From the NCBI GenBank assembly GCA_036172665.1, contig CM069871.1, forward strand, positions 62,060,713 through 62,124,712: a DNA stretch of 64,000 nucleotides, written 5' to 3'. The position numbers and the translations under genes were made by a program. This document shows positions 1 to 11,649 of this stretch, in pieces (positions within the stretch are counted from its first letter, which is position 1; each line of letters begins with the position of its first letter). The notes under the pieces are model-generated. The model saw only the letters and a program-made list of their open reading frames with translations, did no database searches and was not told the DNA's origin. The stretch comes from Prosopocoilus inquinatus. Its lineage: Eukaryota > Arthropoda > Insecta > Coleoptera > Lucanidae.

Positions 1-3000
1 TAAATTTGTAATAATGTACATTGCTACACAAATTGACTGGTACTGATTTTTTTACCTAATACACATTCCTTTTCGAAACTAATACTACTAAAATGCGGAT
101 CTAAAACATCAACATTTTAATATATAAATTCTTCTTCTTTATTGCAAGATGTGCATGTTTCCAAATTTTGACCACCGAAAACTATACGGTTCCAGAGATA
201 TTCATTTTTCGTACGAATATTGGATTTGGAAACACTGTGTGACGCTTCTTGATGGGTAATCGTAGTAACGACTGAAATTCTATTTAAACGGATTTCTTTT
301 CAAAACTTTGCTTGCTTAACTAGGTCGCGAAATAGCCCTGAGTGTGCGCAATACTTGTAATTCTCTCGTTCCAGTTTCATAACCCGCGCGTCGATTGTCG
401 CCGAGTTCTAAGGTTTCATAACTGGAATGTGATTGCGTACTTATTATGCGTAAAGTTTAAGTGCGTTAATCATTTCCGTAATTTTTAAATTGTTTCATAA
501 AAACTCTAATTGTTATAATATGTACACCATCTTCTACGTGTAAATAGCAACTGATCTCGTGTGTACGTGTGAATTGCGACGCGAATTTAAATAAATAAAA
601 TACCAATCTTACATAATTTTCTTTTCATTACCGTACATTCCACACTTAGACATAAGCGTTTGAATTATTGCCAGGCACGTTAAGATAAAGCACGCTTAAT
701 TCTTTGGTAACTTGCATATTTTATGCGAAGCCAAATGTGCCACGTTCGCAAAATTCTTTAAGCACGAACCTTGTTCATTAATTTATTTAATGAGACTTAT
801 CCCTCAATAATATCCGAAAGAAATTTCTGAACTCTTTCTCTTGGACATTCGGCCGCTTATCCTCTCTGCAAGTTCTTTACTTTACGTCGCTGTAGCGACT
901 GTACTGGTCTATTTTTCATCTTATTAAGTCTACAACATTTAGGTATTTGCGGTACCATAGGATAAGTTTGTGTTTGGGTGCTTATACTTCTTCGGCCTCA
1001 GTCCATGCAGTAATGTGGTAATCGCTTCTTTCATCTCCCCGTTTGTTGTAAAGCATTTTCCATCTAAGGAGTTCTTCAGCTTCGTGAAAAGATGAAAGGC
1101 GTTCGGGATTGATGCAGCTGTGATGCCCTCGTCTTAGCTTTTGATAAATTTAATACGTTCTTATTTTTGGCCACGGTGAACACACGTGCATGAACGGTTT
1201 AAAATGTGAGAACACACTTCCATTTTTACAAATTAAATAAATTAATTATAACATGTAATTTTCAATTTTTATTAAAAATAAGGCCGGCGGCCAAAGGGTT
1301 ATGTTACGGTCGTTTTTCGTAAGTTTATTTTCCTTGTAAATTTTTCAATTTTTGTAAGTTGACATGAGTGAGTTTAATTTGATTCTAATATCGGCGCGTA
1401 CGCTGCACTAAGATTGGTTTTGTTCGCCTTTTCTCTTTCTCCTGTACTAACTCTCACTCGAGCCGGTTGCGTGAGCATTGTCGCCTTAAGTGTTTTCAGT
1501 TTTGCTTAGGAGCCTTATTGCTCCTATTTTCTGCAAACCGCCTCCGTTATGGGAATCTCTTTCCATTAATTTTGTTGGGCCAGTGTTTCCGACAAGCCGT
1601 TTATACGGTGAGCTTTCTTCACATGTTATCATGGCGACACTTAGTGCATGTCGTATTTTTTCCAGGCTTTCACAAATAGTTTTTTTTTTGCCGCTGGCGT
1701 TTATCGTTAGCTATCGTTACTAGTGTCCAATATTTGAATACCCCTTTGAGGAGTAATAATTACTCCAAGCTTTCTTATCCAAACCAATCACTTTACAGTT
1801 CACAAAAAAGACTTTAAATAAATATATATTTTTAAATAAATCAAAGTGCTGTTTTTTGTCGTATGAGAAATGTCTCTTTTGATAACCATCAACGGTATAA
1901 ACTTGATATTGAAGATTTATGAAGTTTTTATATCTAAAATAATATTTAAGATAAAAGCCCTGCGACGCAATCTTGAAATCACACCCTTATTTTCGCCTTT
2001 TCATAGAATTATCTGTATCAGTAACAAAATTGTTAACCTTTTCAGCTCACTCAAGATAATCTCGTTTCGTTCCTTACTCTCTTTCGATTTTCGCCCCCCA
2101 ACTTGATAAGAGCTTTTCATAATTTGTCGGCGGCGATATTTTCTGTCTTTGTTCCTCCTGAAAGGGAAAACGTTCCTTTTTGTGTGCAAACGTTTTTCAA
2201 GTTGCGCGTTATCTTTTCAAAGCGAACAGGTAATTCCTCTGCCTTTGAATCCTTTTTTTTTTCTCCATCATCGCGCGCGCGTACACACACATAAACGAGG
2301 GTTCGCTTCTCACCCTCCGAATAAAATTCATAAAATTAATTACGAAATCTCGCATGGCTGCAGAGCAGCACCGAAACTTCGGGGCTCGTAAATTTAAAAC
2401 ACAGTCGAAATCCGCGCGCGGTTATCGCACGAATCCGACGTTATACAACGCAGCGCCGGTGATAATGTTTTTTTAATACTTTTTCGCGCAGATAAAGCGT
2501 CTCCTACTTTTACAACGGTAATACATTAGCGGCGGGGCTTTAAAATAAAGTTCAGCGTCCTCCTCAATACGTTATCCCCTTACTCGCAGATGGTTATTTA
2601 CTCGCGGCTTTTCCGACGCAAATGTGCCTCAAACTTTGCAGATCTGATAAACTGCGTGACCTCAGGGGTTGAATAACAAATCATATAAATTGCGGAATAC
2701 CGGCTGGTATTAATTTGCTTTAATTCTCTGTGTAAATACCCGTCTTTCATTTTTAGAACGGTCAAAAGCCAACATTTATGTTCAATACAAAGCGATGTCA
2801 ATAAATATTTTGCCTACGGATCTTTCAAAACGACTATGACTTTTGAAGAATGTTAGTTTATTAATTAGCAACCAATGAATACGAGAAGAGTTGACGACTT
2901 TTGTCAGTACACAGCATGAAAAAATTCTAATATTGTCGTTTTACTGTACACAAAGTTTCCAGTGTCTAACCTTGTTTCGTTCAAAATTGTTTTTAATTTA

Positions 3001-3090
3001 AAGCTTTAGTGGTATTGGCATTGAATCAAAAATTCGTTTCAAAAAGAGTTCGATGCTGTAAGAAATTGATAATGATATGATTGATGTATT
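1..3090. other. Unassigned AT-rich DNA
   Basis: I see no supportable gene here. Short open frames near 1467-1723 and 1870-2391 lack coding character and overlap in several frames. The stretch 1440-1740 is pyrimidine-rich with isolated splice-like signals, a style also seen in the family A repeats of this window, but I could not align it. A short alternating purine-pyrimidine run of CG then AC dinucleotides lies near 2272-2292. The A-rich stretch near 587-602 could be the tail of an old retroposon. Confidence 0.5.
519..567 (+). repeat. Short dispersed repeat fragment, copy 1
   Basis: This 49-bp segment aligns at roughly 80% by eye with 8631-8679; both contain the words CTACGTGTAA and GTGTGTA at the same spacing. 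Copy 1 is followed by an A-rich AAATAAATAAAATACC stretch. The parent element is unknown. Confidence 0.5.
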
Positions 3091-3093
3091 AAG

Positions 3094-3117
3094 TTGTTAC
3101 GGTTTGAAAAACCGCTT
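3094..3117 (+). repeat. Shared hairpin motif CGGTTTGAAAAACCG, copy 1
   Basis: A 24-base word containing the small hairpin CGGTTT-GAA-AAACCG is repeated at 18410-18433. Diverged forms occur inside the 882-bp repeat pair near 39366 and 46811. It marks a common repeat component whose full extent I cannot define here. Confidence 0.5.
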
Positions 3118-3559
3118 TTTTGGGGTCAGCCTGTATATACGCAAATTATTTCTGACGAGTGCAAAAACGCGACTTATCACTCGCGTATTCTCTGTTTGTT
3201 ATTCCGCCTCACATTTAAACCAACGCTGTTGACATATAATCCAATCATCTTATCTTACGTGTCTGCGGCATGGAAATCAAAGAAGTTGCGAAAAGTATCA
3301 ATTTGTCGTTTATGCGCATGATTTATGACTTCAATAGTAAATGTGAACACCTGCTTGCAGAAATAAACGCACATCGCATTTGTGATCCACTTACCGCCTC
3401 TTGTTGTCAGGACGAATAGCACTCAAATTGCTTAAAACGCACGTGTGGTTATGTAAGATCAAAAGTTACCGCCAAGTCGTAAGCGTCAAACATCTGCGGC
3501 TCTGTTTACGCAGTCTAAACGTTTATTTCCCCTTTAAGTGCTCACCCACAGAATATTTG

Positions 3560-4250
3560 AAACTTGCTGTGTTTATATTCGTCGGTTTGTTTGCATTCCA
3601 AATTTTATTGCGGTCCTGCGAATTTCATTTTTTTTGAACGACGGAGAGAATAAATAGCGTTCACCTTTGGCATTTCATGTCACTGGTCGTCATTACGTCA
3701 GCTTTTATTCTGTTGACTCTTGATGCTGTCACGATGATTTCGATTCGTGCAAACCCTTCCGTACTTTGATTGGAGTACGGCCAGTTTTGGCTTTATTAAT
3801 TTGTCACGTACCTGGGGTACGCAATCGTCTTGTGGTGTCTCCAGCGCCTGGTTTGTATTTGCAAGGGCTTTGCCCTGTCTCGCGGCGCGGCGGCGGCGGT
3901 TCGTCTGACGGACCGCACACAATTTTGGTTAATGTGAGGAACCTCAGGTAGGTTTCCCCATTTTGTTTGGTTTTGATACGGCGTCTGGAGGACTGAAACT
4001 CATACGAGTTGTCTCAGCTTCGTCCCCGTTCTTAAGATCAGGTATGGTTCTGGCTCTTTTTCGCGCAAATTACTATTGTCGAACTTCTCTCCCCTTGCAG
4101 GCTTTTAGTCCCCGTTGTAAAGGACATTCTTTATTGTGGGGTACGACTTATTTTTACTTGACGGTTTATTTTGCGTACGGCTATTGTTGCCTTCGATCCT
4201 GGTGGATAAGCTTGTTGGGCAAGCGTGAATGTGACGACTCGTCTGGGGGA
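3560..4250 (+). repeat. Family A dispersed repeat, copy A1
   Basis: 3560-3830 aligns collinearly with 47690-47940; both contain GGCTTTATTAATTTGT followed by a related GTACCTG or GTGCCTG word. 3960-4250 aligns with 49630-49800, with shared GGAGGAC, GAAACTCAT and GCGCAAATTA words. The 1.7 kb lying between these parts in copy A5 is missing here. At the same point in both copies an intron-like pair appears: CAG|GTATG at about 4040 and a pyrimidine tract ending TTGCAG near 4100. No frame is conserved between copies, so this looks like LTR, UTR or noncoding repeat rather than a gene. The class is unknown. Confidence 0.6.
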
Positions 4251-4764
4251 GCAGAGTAGCGTAGATGTGGACCCGGCTTTCTTCGAATTAGTCTTTGAAC
4301 CGGAATCTTTTTGGTTTGGCGTTTTCATAATCACTAAGAAAGAGAAATGGACTGACCGTACGACGATCTCGCTACGAAGATACACGTATGAGTGGAAAAT
4401 ACCCCTTACTTACGGCTACGGCTTTAGGCCAACTTTTGCGTAATCCATACCTGCTAAAGTTATCGTTTTGGGGCTTCACGCCACATACATATATTCAAAT
4501 TCACATATTAATGTTTTCAAGGCTTTTGATGGATCCGCAATTGATTAATTCGAGTATTTTAAAGCTGATTTGAAGATTGATTTTGTTTGCAACTAATTGT
4601 TCACGTATAGTCTGGTTAACATTTTAAATTTAGGTTTAACGTAATATTCTCATAGTTTTGTTTATTGCTATCTTAAGGTGCATACACGCTTGGTGCCGTT
4701 AAGCCCGTCATACACTGTACTTTTTTTAAACATTCCATAAACTTCGCCTACATTTGATTGTAGT

Positions 4765-4955
4765 TTATGAAATTAAAATTGTTGCATAAATTGAATCATT
4801 TTCTTTGATCTTCTCCTCATCTTCGGTTAAGACTAGGTGGTGCTAATTTATTTTCGCGTTTAATTCACACCCACGCCCGTCACGACTGAAGCTGCTTGCT
4901 ATACTAAAAGTTAATTTCCTCAGAACAAATCTTGTTTCTACTTAGGTAACTCACA
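4765..4955 (-). pseudogene. Decayed second copy of the 121-codon frame at 19993-20358
   Basis: Read on the minus strand, this segment gives a frame homologous to the C-terminal half of the intact frame at 19993-20358. Shared words include VETRF, RKLT, SRD, NAKIN and IKEN. It carries one in-frame TAG after the NAKIN word, loses two codons near IKEN, and ends in its own TAA about 13 codons before the other copy. Substitutions fall at all codon positions, so selection on the protein is not evident. It lies just upstream of family D copy 1. I do not recognise the protein family. Confidence 0.6.
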
Positions 4956-5022
4956 AAGTGATTCTACCCTTTTATATTGGTACGCTTATCGAGGTGATCC
5001 CCTAGGTAACCTGCGCTAACAG

Positions 5023-5880
5023 GGTAACGCCTCCACTAGGTCACGTGAATGGAGGGGTGGCGTAGGGTTTGCAGAGTGTAGAGCTTTCAACAAAAATGTT
5101 TTACAAAAGCTGACCTTTTATTAATATTAAGTTTAAATTGTTGGGGGTTTTTCGTGGTTCAAAAATGGGGTGGTTGCGGTCCTGGTCGCCCGAGCGGCAG
5201 TTGCGGCTAGCGTCGGCCTGGCTGGGTGGCGACGTAATTTGTGTCTGTGCTGTAGCAGCGATACCAAGGTTGTTCTTGTTGCGTCGTCTACTGCATTATC
5301 GGTGATCAGTGGCGAATGACTACGGTCGATCTTTTGATCCTGGGCGAAGTAGCGTGTCCTTGATGTAGCAAGCCAGGGTGCGATAGTGGCTTCAGCTGAG
5401 CCGGGACTGTGTTTGACCGGGGTTGAAGTTAGCAGCTTTTGGTTGAAGTGGCCGTGGGGTGGCAGAAAGGCGTCCTACAATCGGTCTCAGGATGATGGTG
5501 ATCGCGGGAAGAGCGTCCTTGGTGGCTAGGATGGTTGTGGGCGGCTTCTCTTTTTACATTTGTGACTAGTGCCCACCGAGTCAAGCTGCGCACGACTGCC
5601 ATCCAAATTTTAACCCGCACTTTTTATACGCAATTTTGTTTATTCGATCATTGCGTTATTCGTAATATGCCCTGTGTTCTTAGTGTCACTTGATGCAATG
5701 GCTTGCCCCGCTTGCGACTCTACCGATGTTTTATTATGAAATATGAACTGTGTTATATCGGGTTACCTCACTTATTGTTATTACATTCCGACACTGTTGA
5801 AATTGCCCTCGATTTCACAAGCCCGTGCTTTAATAATTTATTTTTATTATTTTTTACGAAAGACTCTCGTCGTGACAATA
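5023..5880. repeat. Family D dispersed repeat, copy 1
   Basis: This segment aligns along nearly its whole length with 22411-23596. Both start near GCCTCCA[CT]TAGGTCAC and end near TTTTTACGAAA. The minus strand shows related His/Arg-rich frames in both copies, with shared words SHQGR and DHHHPE, but neither is a convincing gene. Orientation and class are unknown; a gag-like or LTR origin is possible but unproven. Copy 2 carries a 221-bp foldback insertion that is absent here. Confidence 0.7.
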
Positions 5881-5977
5881 TCAAGGAATTAAAAAGTTGT
5901 TTAGGGCTTTTAACTTCAGACGAGAGCCTTCGCCGAAACCGACTCAGCAAAGCCTACCAAAGGAGGGCTACATTTTG

Positions 5978-6030
5978 AAGTGGAAAGCAGCTCAATCTCT
6001 CGGACTTACAGATTGAGCTACTTCCCACTT
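5978..6030. repeat. 21-bp imperfect inverted repeat (hairpin)
   Basis: Arms 5978-5998 and 6010-6030 pair with only two mismatches over 21 bp around an 11-base loop. It sits just after the end of family D copy 1 and at the start of an open frame of doubtful value. It could be a miniature hairpin element or a remnant; no direct repeats were recognised beside it. Confidence 0.6.
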
Positions 6031-6303
6031 AAACCTCGGCCTATATTTTTAGTAGGCATTGGTCGAACTGGAACGGTTCCGGCTCAATTTGACATCGCTG
6101 GAAAAGAGTCTTGGGTATGTTCACGTTTTGCGGCAGCAACGAAAACAGTTGTGATCAACAAAAATGTTGATTTAGTTGTCCGTGAGATAGTACTCAACAT
6201 TCGAAATAGTAAAAAATCTCCGTTCATTAGGTGCTTAGAATGTTCATTGCAGAAGAAAAACGCATCAGACAAGTCATCGCTGTTTGTGGCAAAAGAAAAG
6301 TGA
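5980..6303 (+). CDS. Open frame of uncertain status, 107 codons
   Basis: This frame opens with GTG inside the hairpin and runs to a stop at 6303, so the true start would have to be elsewhere. A possible acceptor TATTTTTAG near 6052 would give an exon starting around GIGRTGTVPAQ. It is richer in polar residues than most chance frames here and ends in a Lys/Ser-rich tail. However, the opposite strand is also open for over 300 bp, and no splice partner or homology is visible. I do not recognise it and regard it as more likely noncoding. Confidence 0.15.
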   Translation: MESSSISRTYRLSYFPLKPRPIFLVGIGRTGTVPAQFDIAGKESWVCSRFAAATKTVVINKNVDLVVREIVLNIRNSKKSPFIRCLECSLQKKNASDKSSLFVAKEK

Positions 6304-6309
6304 ACACAA

Positions 6310-7355
6310 ATCTGGAAATATGAAATTTGCGTCAGTGTGTAAGAATTCAGATTTATATCTGCACGAGTATCGAATTCATTAATTATTCCAGTCTGAAACA
6401 AAAGCTTTCGTTCAGTCTTGCGACGCCAGCTTATATAAATAACATTTCAGATTCTTATAAGAATCCTTGTGATATACTCATGTACTAGACGTAACATAAC
6501 TGTTAACTTAATAAGACAAAATTCCATCTTTCGCTGCTTGCAGTTTCTATAAGGAGGAAAAAGTAATGTCAGCCTTTCTCTCGAGTATTTTCGTGCCGCG
6601 TAAGTTAGGAACGGCTAAGAACGTCGGGGAAAGGTCTAGTTACGATAATGAATAGACCATTCATCCGCTTCTGAAATGCGGGTGGCCTACTTACCAGGAT
6701 GAAATGAACAACTTCAGTTCTTTGCAAGGCAGATTCTATGTTCAATTTTATGAAAATTTCAGATTTCGTTTAATACGTTAAAAATCACTAAAAACACTCT
6801 TTTCAATAAACTTTGATACTCGAAATGAACGTTTTTATAAACGATTTCTTCGAAGCTAGTAAGTGAAAGAAATACTTATATCTAATATCTTCTATTAGTA
6901 TTTCCCTTATATACCGTGTTACGGGTTCATTTTTAATTTACAAGCATTCCCCATTCTGTTGCTAAATTCATTTTTCAGACCCCCGACTCATATCTGAATC
7001 CGGCCATGCCCATTAGTTTTTATAGCCATCTCATGAGACTTAATTTTTTCGTTTTTCGAACTGTTCGCCTTCTAAGTACTTACGTCAGTTTCCTTGTAAT
7101 CAACTGTTCCTACTGAATGATTTGCAAACTTCATTTTGAGCGTTTCGTTGAGGTATTCGCCAAAGCATTCCTTATTTGCCATTTTTCGTTGTCATTGTCG
7201 CCAACACATTTCGATATTTTGCGTCCGATCTTAGATATCCATTTCTAGTAGATTAGACTTTAGCAACAGAGTTTACCCTCGCGTAGTTCATTTGTTCCTC
7301 GGTCTAATAAAAACCTGGCTCTTGTACTAGAAGTTTGTGTCACATTGTTGCTCCG
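6310..7355. other. Unassigned DNA
   Basis: No coherent coding frame, repeat with a second copy, or RNA gene was seen here. The base composition is that of the surrounding intergenic sequence. Confidence 0.5.
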
Positions 7356-7359
7356 GCCG

Positions 7360-8620
7360 AATTTACTGAAGGGCTTTAGTTGGTTAATGTGACCTCTTTG
7401 GTTACACAGGCCTGTATCGAAGCGAATCTTCTTTTTCCTTTGGAGCTGTTACTCTCAGTTGTTTTCGAACCCATACGATCCGATTCCCGTTTGCAATTTT
7501 GCCATATTATTCGGATTGATTGGTAAGTTATTTTGTCTCTTTTCTGGGTTTTCTGGTACATATGGTTTCTTCGTTCACTTGTAGACACTTTTCGCTCTAC
7601 TTCAACGGCATTTTTGTTTATCCGTTCCTTATTTAGGACAAGTTACCAGGCGTCACGTAAGCTCTAAGGCCGCTCAAGTTCACCGGCCTATTTCATTGTT
7701 CAACCCCAGGAAACTCTCAGCTGCAGGCACGCTCTGCAGAAAATTCGGGTGTATAAAGGCTGTTCTTGCTGCTCGTTCCGAAGATTATTTGTACAAGCCG
7801 TGCTGCTCAGTTCGGTTAGCGTGACGCAGTTAACGTTACCGCGAGGTGAACTCTATCTGTAACGCCGTTATTGTTGATGGGCTTTGCGAATTGTATATTC
7901 CGGAATACTTTTAATTTTCATTCAGTTGCCAAATTTAAGAGACACGTTTGTTGCAACTTATTATTAACTTCGTTTTACAATTGCTTACGTCAATTTAATT
8001 CAAATATTTATTCTTTGCTTACTTTTGAGATGATTGAAAATTTTAGAAGTTTCATAAATTTGAAATGTCAAATACCGTGTGTTGCTCAGTTCGGTCAGCG
8101 TGATGCAGTTAAAGTTATCGCGAGGTAAACTCCATTCGACCTTATCGTTATTACTGTTGATCGTCCTTGAGTTGCCAAATTTAATTCAAATATTTGCTCT
8201 TTGCTTACTTTTGAGGTATTTGAAAATTTTAAGTTTAATTTTCAAAATTTTGAAATGTCAGATACTTGTGAGACGAAGGAAACTTCCCAAGTACGTACCG
8301 ATTTATGTTTTTCAAATATTTTAAGATATGTTTGAATTTTGAGCATAACCTATATCAAACTTTGAAGTCAACGTTCACGATATTATTGTTATTTAATTTC
8401 TGCTCATTACTGAATTGTTGTCTTCGACCCATCCACCCTTTTATAACTGAAGTTGTTTGTGGTTGGTTATAATCGATAGCGGTATCTATTTTAGATATAC
8501 GACTGTCACCTGACGTTGGTTTTCTTTCTTATTTTGGGAATTTTTTCTTTTTGTCCACGACCCTCTCCGAATTTACGAGCCGACCGCTGGTATTAAACGG
8601 TGTAAGATCTGCTCATTCTA
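7360..8620 (+). repeat. Family A dispersed repeat, copy A2
   Basis: It aligns collinearly with 20400-21260 (A4) and more distantly with 15170-15370 (A3) and 48500-49390 (A5). Landmarks in order are GGTAAGTTA near 7519, the GGACAAGTTA word near 7638, a ...AAGGCC block, GCGAGGT near 7841, GACGAAGGAAA near 8273 and ACCCTCTCCGA near 8562. GGTAAGTTA and a following TTGTAG near 7580 look like an intron donor and acceptor, also present in A4. About 281 bp are duplicated in tandem within this copy, from near 7800 and again from 8081. No conserved frame was found. Confidence 0.65.
7800..8270 (+). repeat. Tandem duplication inside family A copy A2
   Basis: The words TGCTCAGTTCGG, AGCGTGA and GCGAGGT recur with an offset of about 281 bp, at 7802 and 8083. 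The second unit is shortened by an internal deletion near 8160. A4 has only one unit, so the duplication happened within this copy. Confidence 0.6.
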
Positions 8621-8630
8621 TTTACATGTA

Positions 8631-8679
8631 TATGCACATCATCATCTACGTGTAATTAACAACTGACCACGTGTGTAGG
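8631..8679 (+). repeat. Short dispersed repeat fragment, copy 2
   Basis: Counterpart of 519-567. Here it follows directly on family A copy A2, so the fragment may belong to the 3' part of that family. Confidence 0.45.
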
Positions 8680-8699
8680 CAAAACAATTTGCCCCAACG

Positions 8700-11570
8700 T
8701 GGTTTACACATACCAACTTCTATTACATAAAGTATTTATTTATATCAACAACTCTCCCTTTCGTGAAAATGATATTTTGATTGCGGTAGGTGAGTTAAAT
8801 TAAATGGTTTTATTTTTCTTTCGAAATCATTGCTGCGAGCTCAAAAACCATCTGTACTAGTTGAAACTAAACTCGTCCGGCCGTTATAAACAAGCAAGTC
8901 ACAACACAAAACTTGTATAACGATTGCGAATTCATTTTCCTTTATTTTTCCGTGCCAAAGTTTGTTCTGCCTCCAACCGGCAAACAATCCAACTAAGAAC
9001 AAGCGGACGACTTCTTGCTCCGAGACAAACATCTCGTTTGCATTGAGTAGTTCGCTTCCGGCTCCTCCGACTTGTTACAACTTCTAATTGCGGGATTAAT
9101 GAACCGTCTCACCACCTGACTCACATGAGACGTTCGCCGATTCAATTTGCGAAGCGGGCGCAGGATGTTTCCGGGGCGCGATTTAAAATCCGGATCACGA
9201 CGTTCTACGCCATTTGAATAATTAAGAAATCGGTTTTCGAAGCAGCGCCCGGTGAAATAATTCCGCGTAGGTAGCCTGCATAATGCAAATTGAGCGCGCG
9301 CTCGTTCCGCCACTGTATTTATTTCCTGGCAGAGCTTTAATCATGGAAAACTTTTTCGGTTTATTTTGCCAAGGTGGCCGACTTTCGGTTAGGTAGTAAA
9401 GAATTTAATCTTTTCGAGGAATATAAATGTGTACATCGCATGCTAAACTTAGATTATTTAAATATAGTCAGCTGCAGAGATAAAATTGTCATACTAGTAA
9501 TATCTTTTGAAAAACTTGCCGAATTTCTTTTTCTTCTGAACTTCTTGAATTATTCACAATCGCTGAATCGAAATAATTTCTATACGGAGTATGTTACGTG
9601 TAAATTCTTGGTTACTTTTAACAACCACGTGTGGTACAGATCTGCTGTTGTAATGTGATAATATTGTTTCCCGTTTGAGATCAAAGGCTCGCGCTTGTCT
9701 AGTTGATCACGCTATCTATTTCTGTGTTCTGATTGGTCGCCATTTTGGGCTGTTTGTTACTCGCGTCCGGCATCCTCACGTACAGCGTCACTTTGCGTTT
9801 GGACATTGCAAGGTGCATTTGTGTGTGTGATCCCGAGAATTGTTGCGTAATTTTGATGCAGAATTCTAAATAAACACAATGTTACTAGAATCTTTTGATG
9901 CCTTGAGTGACGTTCGATTTGCTGAAAGCAAATTATACCGCCTGTGTCTGAATAAAAGGTTATGAGATGACGATGCTAGCGTTACCCATGCTTATATTTG
10001 ATTTCTTTGTTTCAACGGAGGAATTCGCTTCTACTCCTACTTCTTCTTTGCCCCGCCTTATCGCTACCCTGTTGTCTTTGGATAAAATCCTACTACCGAG
10101 GGCGCAAGCGGTTTGAATTACGCATCGGAATTCCGTTGCGTGTGAACAACGTATAGGATCAGCGTGCTTTCTTAAGGTCAATAGAACACGACAGTTGCTA
10201 ACATCAATGCAACTGAAGTACGACTATTCCACGAGTGGCGGTGCTGCTTGTTGACGTTTTGAGAGCTGGATAACCACAACTTTGTCCGAATTCCGCACGA
10301 AACCGTAACGTACCTGGATTATTTATTCTACTTAATTATATTATCCTAAGTTCGCTCGTAACATAAATATACTGGCACATGTCTGTATTTTCAGTTAACG
10401 TTTCCACGTATCGTTCAAGTTGAGAATAAGTTAATTTAGACTCACATTTTGTGCGGACCAGTACTGGATATGTTCGAACCACGCTTATTTATTTAAGTGG
10501 AAGGCATTAGTAAAGTCCACCGGTAATTTTGTTAGATTATTTTTATCGGACGGGTCACAGTTTTACTGTTTTATTAATTTTGTATCATTGTGTTAAACAT
10601 ACGTCTTTTAAGTATATTGTGGTGTTTGTTGTTTCGATTTACTGCTTTGAAAATCCGAGTGTCGAGTTGCTCCTAAAAGTTTTCCGAATTCTGGCGTTCG
10701 CTGTGAACGTTGGGAGTCGGTTTTACAATGATGTAGTAATCAGCTGGGGTCCTACTTCCCCGGCTTTGGTGCCCTTGAATTTGATTTGACCTAACCCTTT
10801 TTCTACCTGATTACTAGCTCAGGACAGCTGACAGACTCTTTCAGCGCTAACTTGCCACCGTTTTTACAAAGTAATCAGGAGGTAACGTAATTTAATTTTG
10901 GTGGTAGCAGGTAATTTATGCCAAAACAGCAAAACTTCCCCGACCTACTGCACAGTCAAAGTAGATTAAATGTTCCTTATTAAAGCAAGTAAGGTTTGAG
11001 TTAGAAACTGTACCAAACACTTGAGAGCGGCTGACTACTTATGATCTATAGTCTACGTTTTTTTATATAGACGGAAAACGCGAAGTTGTAAAAGAATGTG
11101 ACTCTCCTATTAGTCAGCCATTGGTGTTCTTCTCTATATTTTATTAAATCAGCAACTAACGCAGCAGTAACGATTGGATCAACTTAAATTTTTTTTGTCG
11201 TCTGCTAATTGTGTAACACGTTTTAACAATCTGTAAATTTCCGCTTGTCAATAAAAAATAGAGTAAAGGCATTGTACATCTGAAGATACATGAAAAAAAG
11301 AAGAAAGCTCGTAACTATAAAGTCCCGTCACATCAAGTAAATCTTGGAGGTATAAACGCATGTCTCTTCTTGGAGCATTTTATTAAGCAAGAAGACAATC
11401 CGTCTAATTAGCATATATTAAAGTAACCACGTATGTACAAGGGCTCTAAGGAAAGACCTGCACTACATATCCGAGGGTGACATAACTTTATGATCACATG
11501 TTTCTTTTAATCTTTCCTTCAGTATAGTAATAATTATATTAAATTCGGATAAAATGATATGTAAATATAT
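8700..11570. other. Unassigned single-copy-looking DNA
   Basis: A GC-richer patch at 9000-9330 and several open frames (8993-9313 minus, 9374-9658 plus, 9960-10181 minus) show no splice structure or recognisable motif. The patch could be regulatory or an old decayed sequence. No second copy was noticed in the window. Confidence 0.4.
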
Positions 11571-11572
11571 AC

Positions 11573-11644
11573 CTGACACACATGTGGAGGAATAATGTGA
11601 CGGCCCATGTAACTTCCAACCAGAAGATGAGACCGGATGCGGCT
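11573..11644 (-). CDS. Doubtful 72-bp internal exon
   Basis: On the minus strand a pyrimidine-rich acceptor ending GTTTGTTTCAG is followed by 72 bases with no stop in any of the three frames, then CAG|GTATAT. In one frame it reads 23 hydrophobic residues rich in Leu, Val, Trp and Phe, as in a membrane span; in another it reads a Pro/His-containing stretch. A second possible exon ends at about 11884 with AAG|GTAATA; read in frame with it, the hydrophobic frame is not used. The plus strand is also open for 43 codons. The splice signals are the only support, and I cannot name a gene. Confidence 0.2.
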
Positions 11645-11649
11645 CTGAA

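Noticed and set aside
8993..9313. 106-codon Arg-rich minus frame
   Set aside because: Lies in a GC-richer patch where stops are rare; composition does not resemble a folded protein and there are no splice signals.
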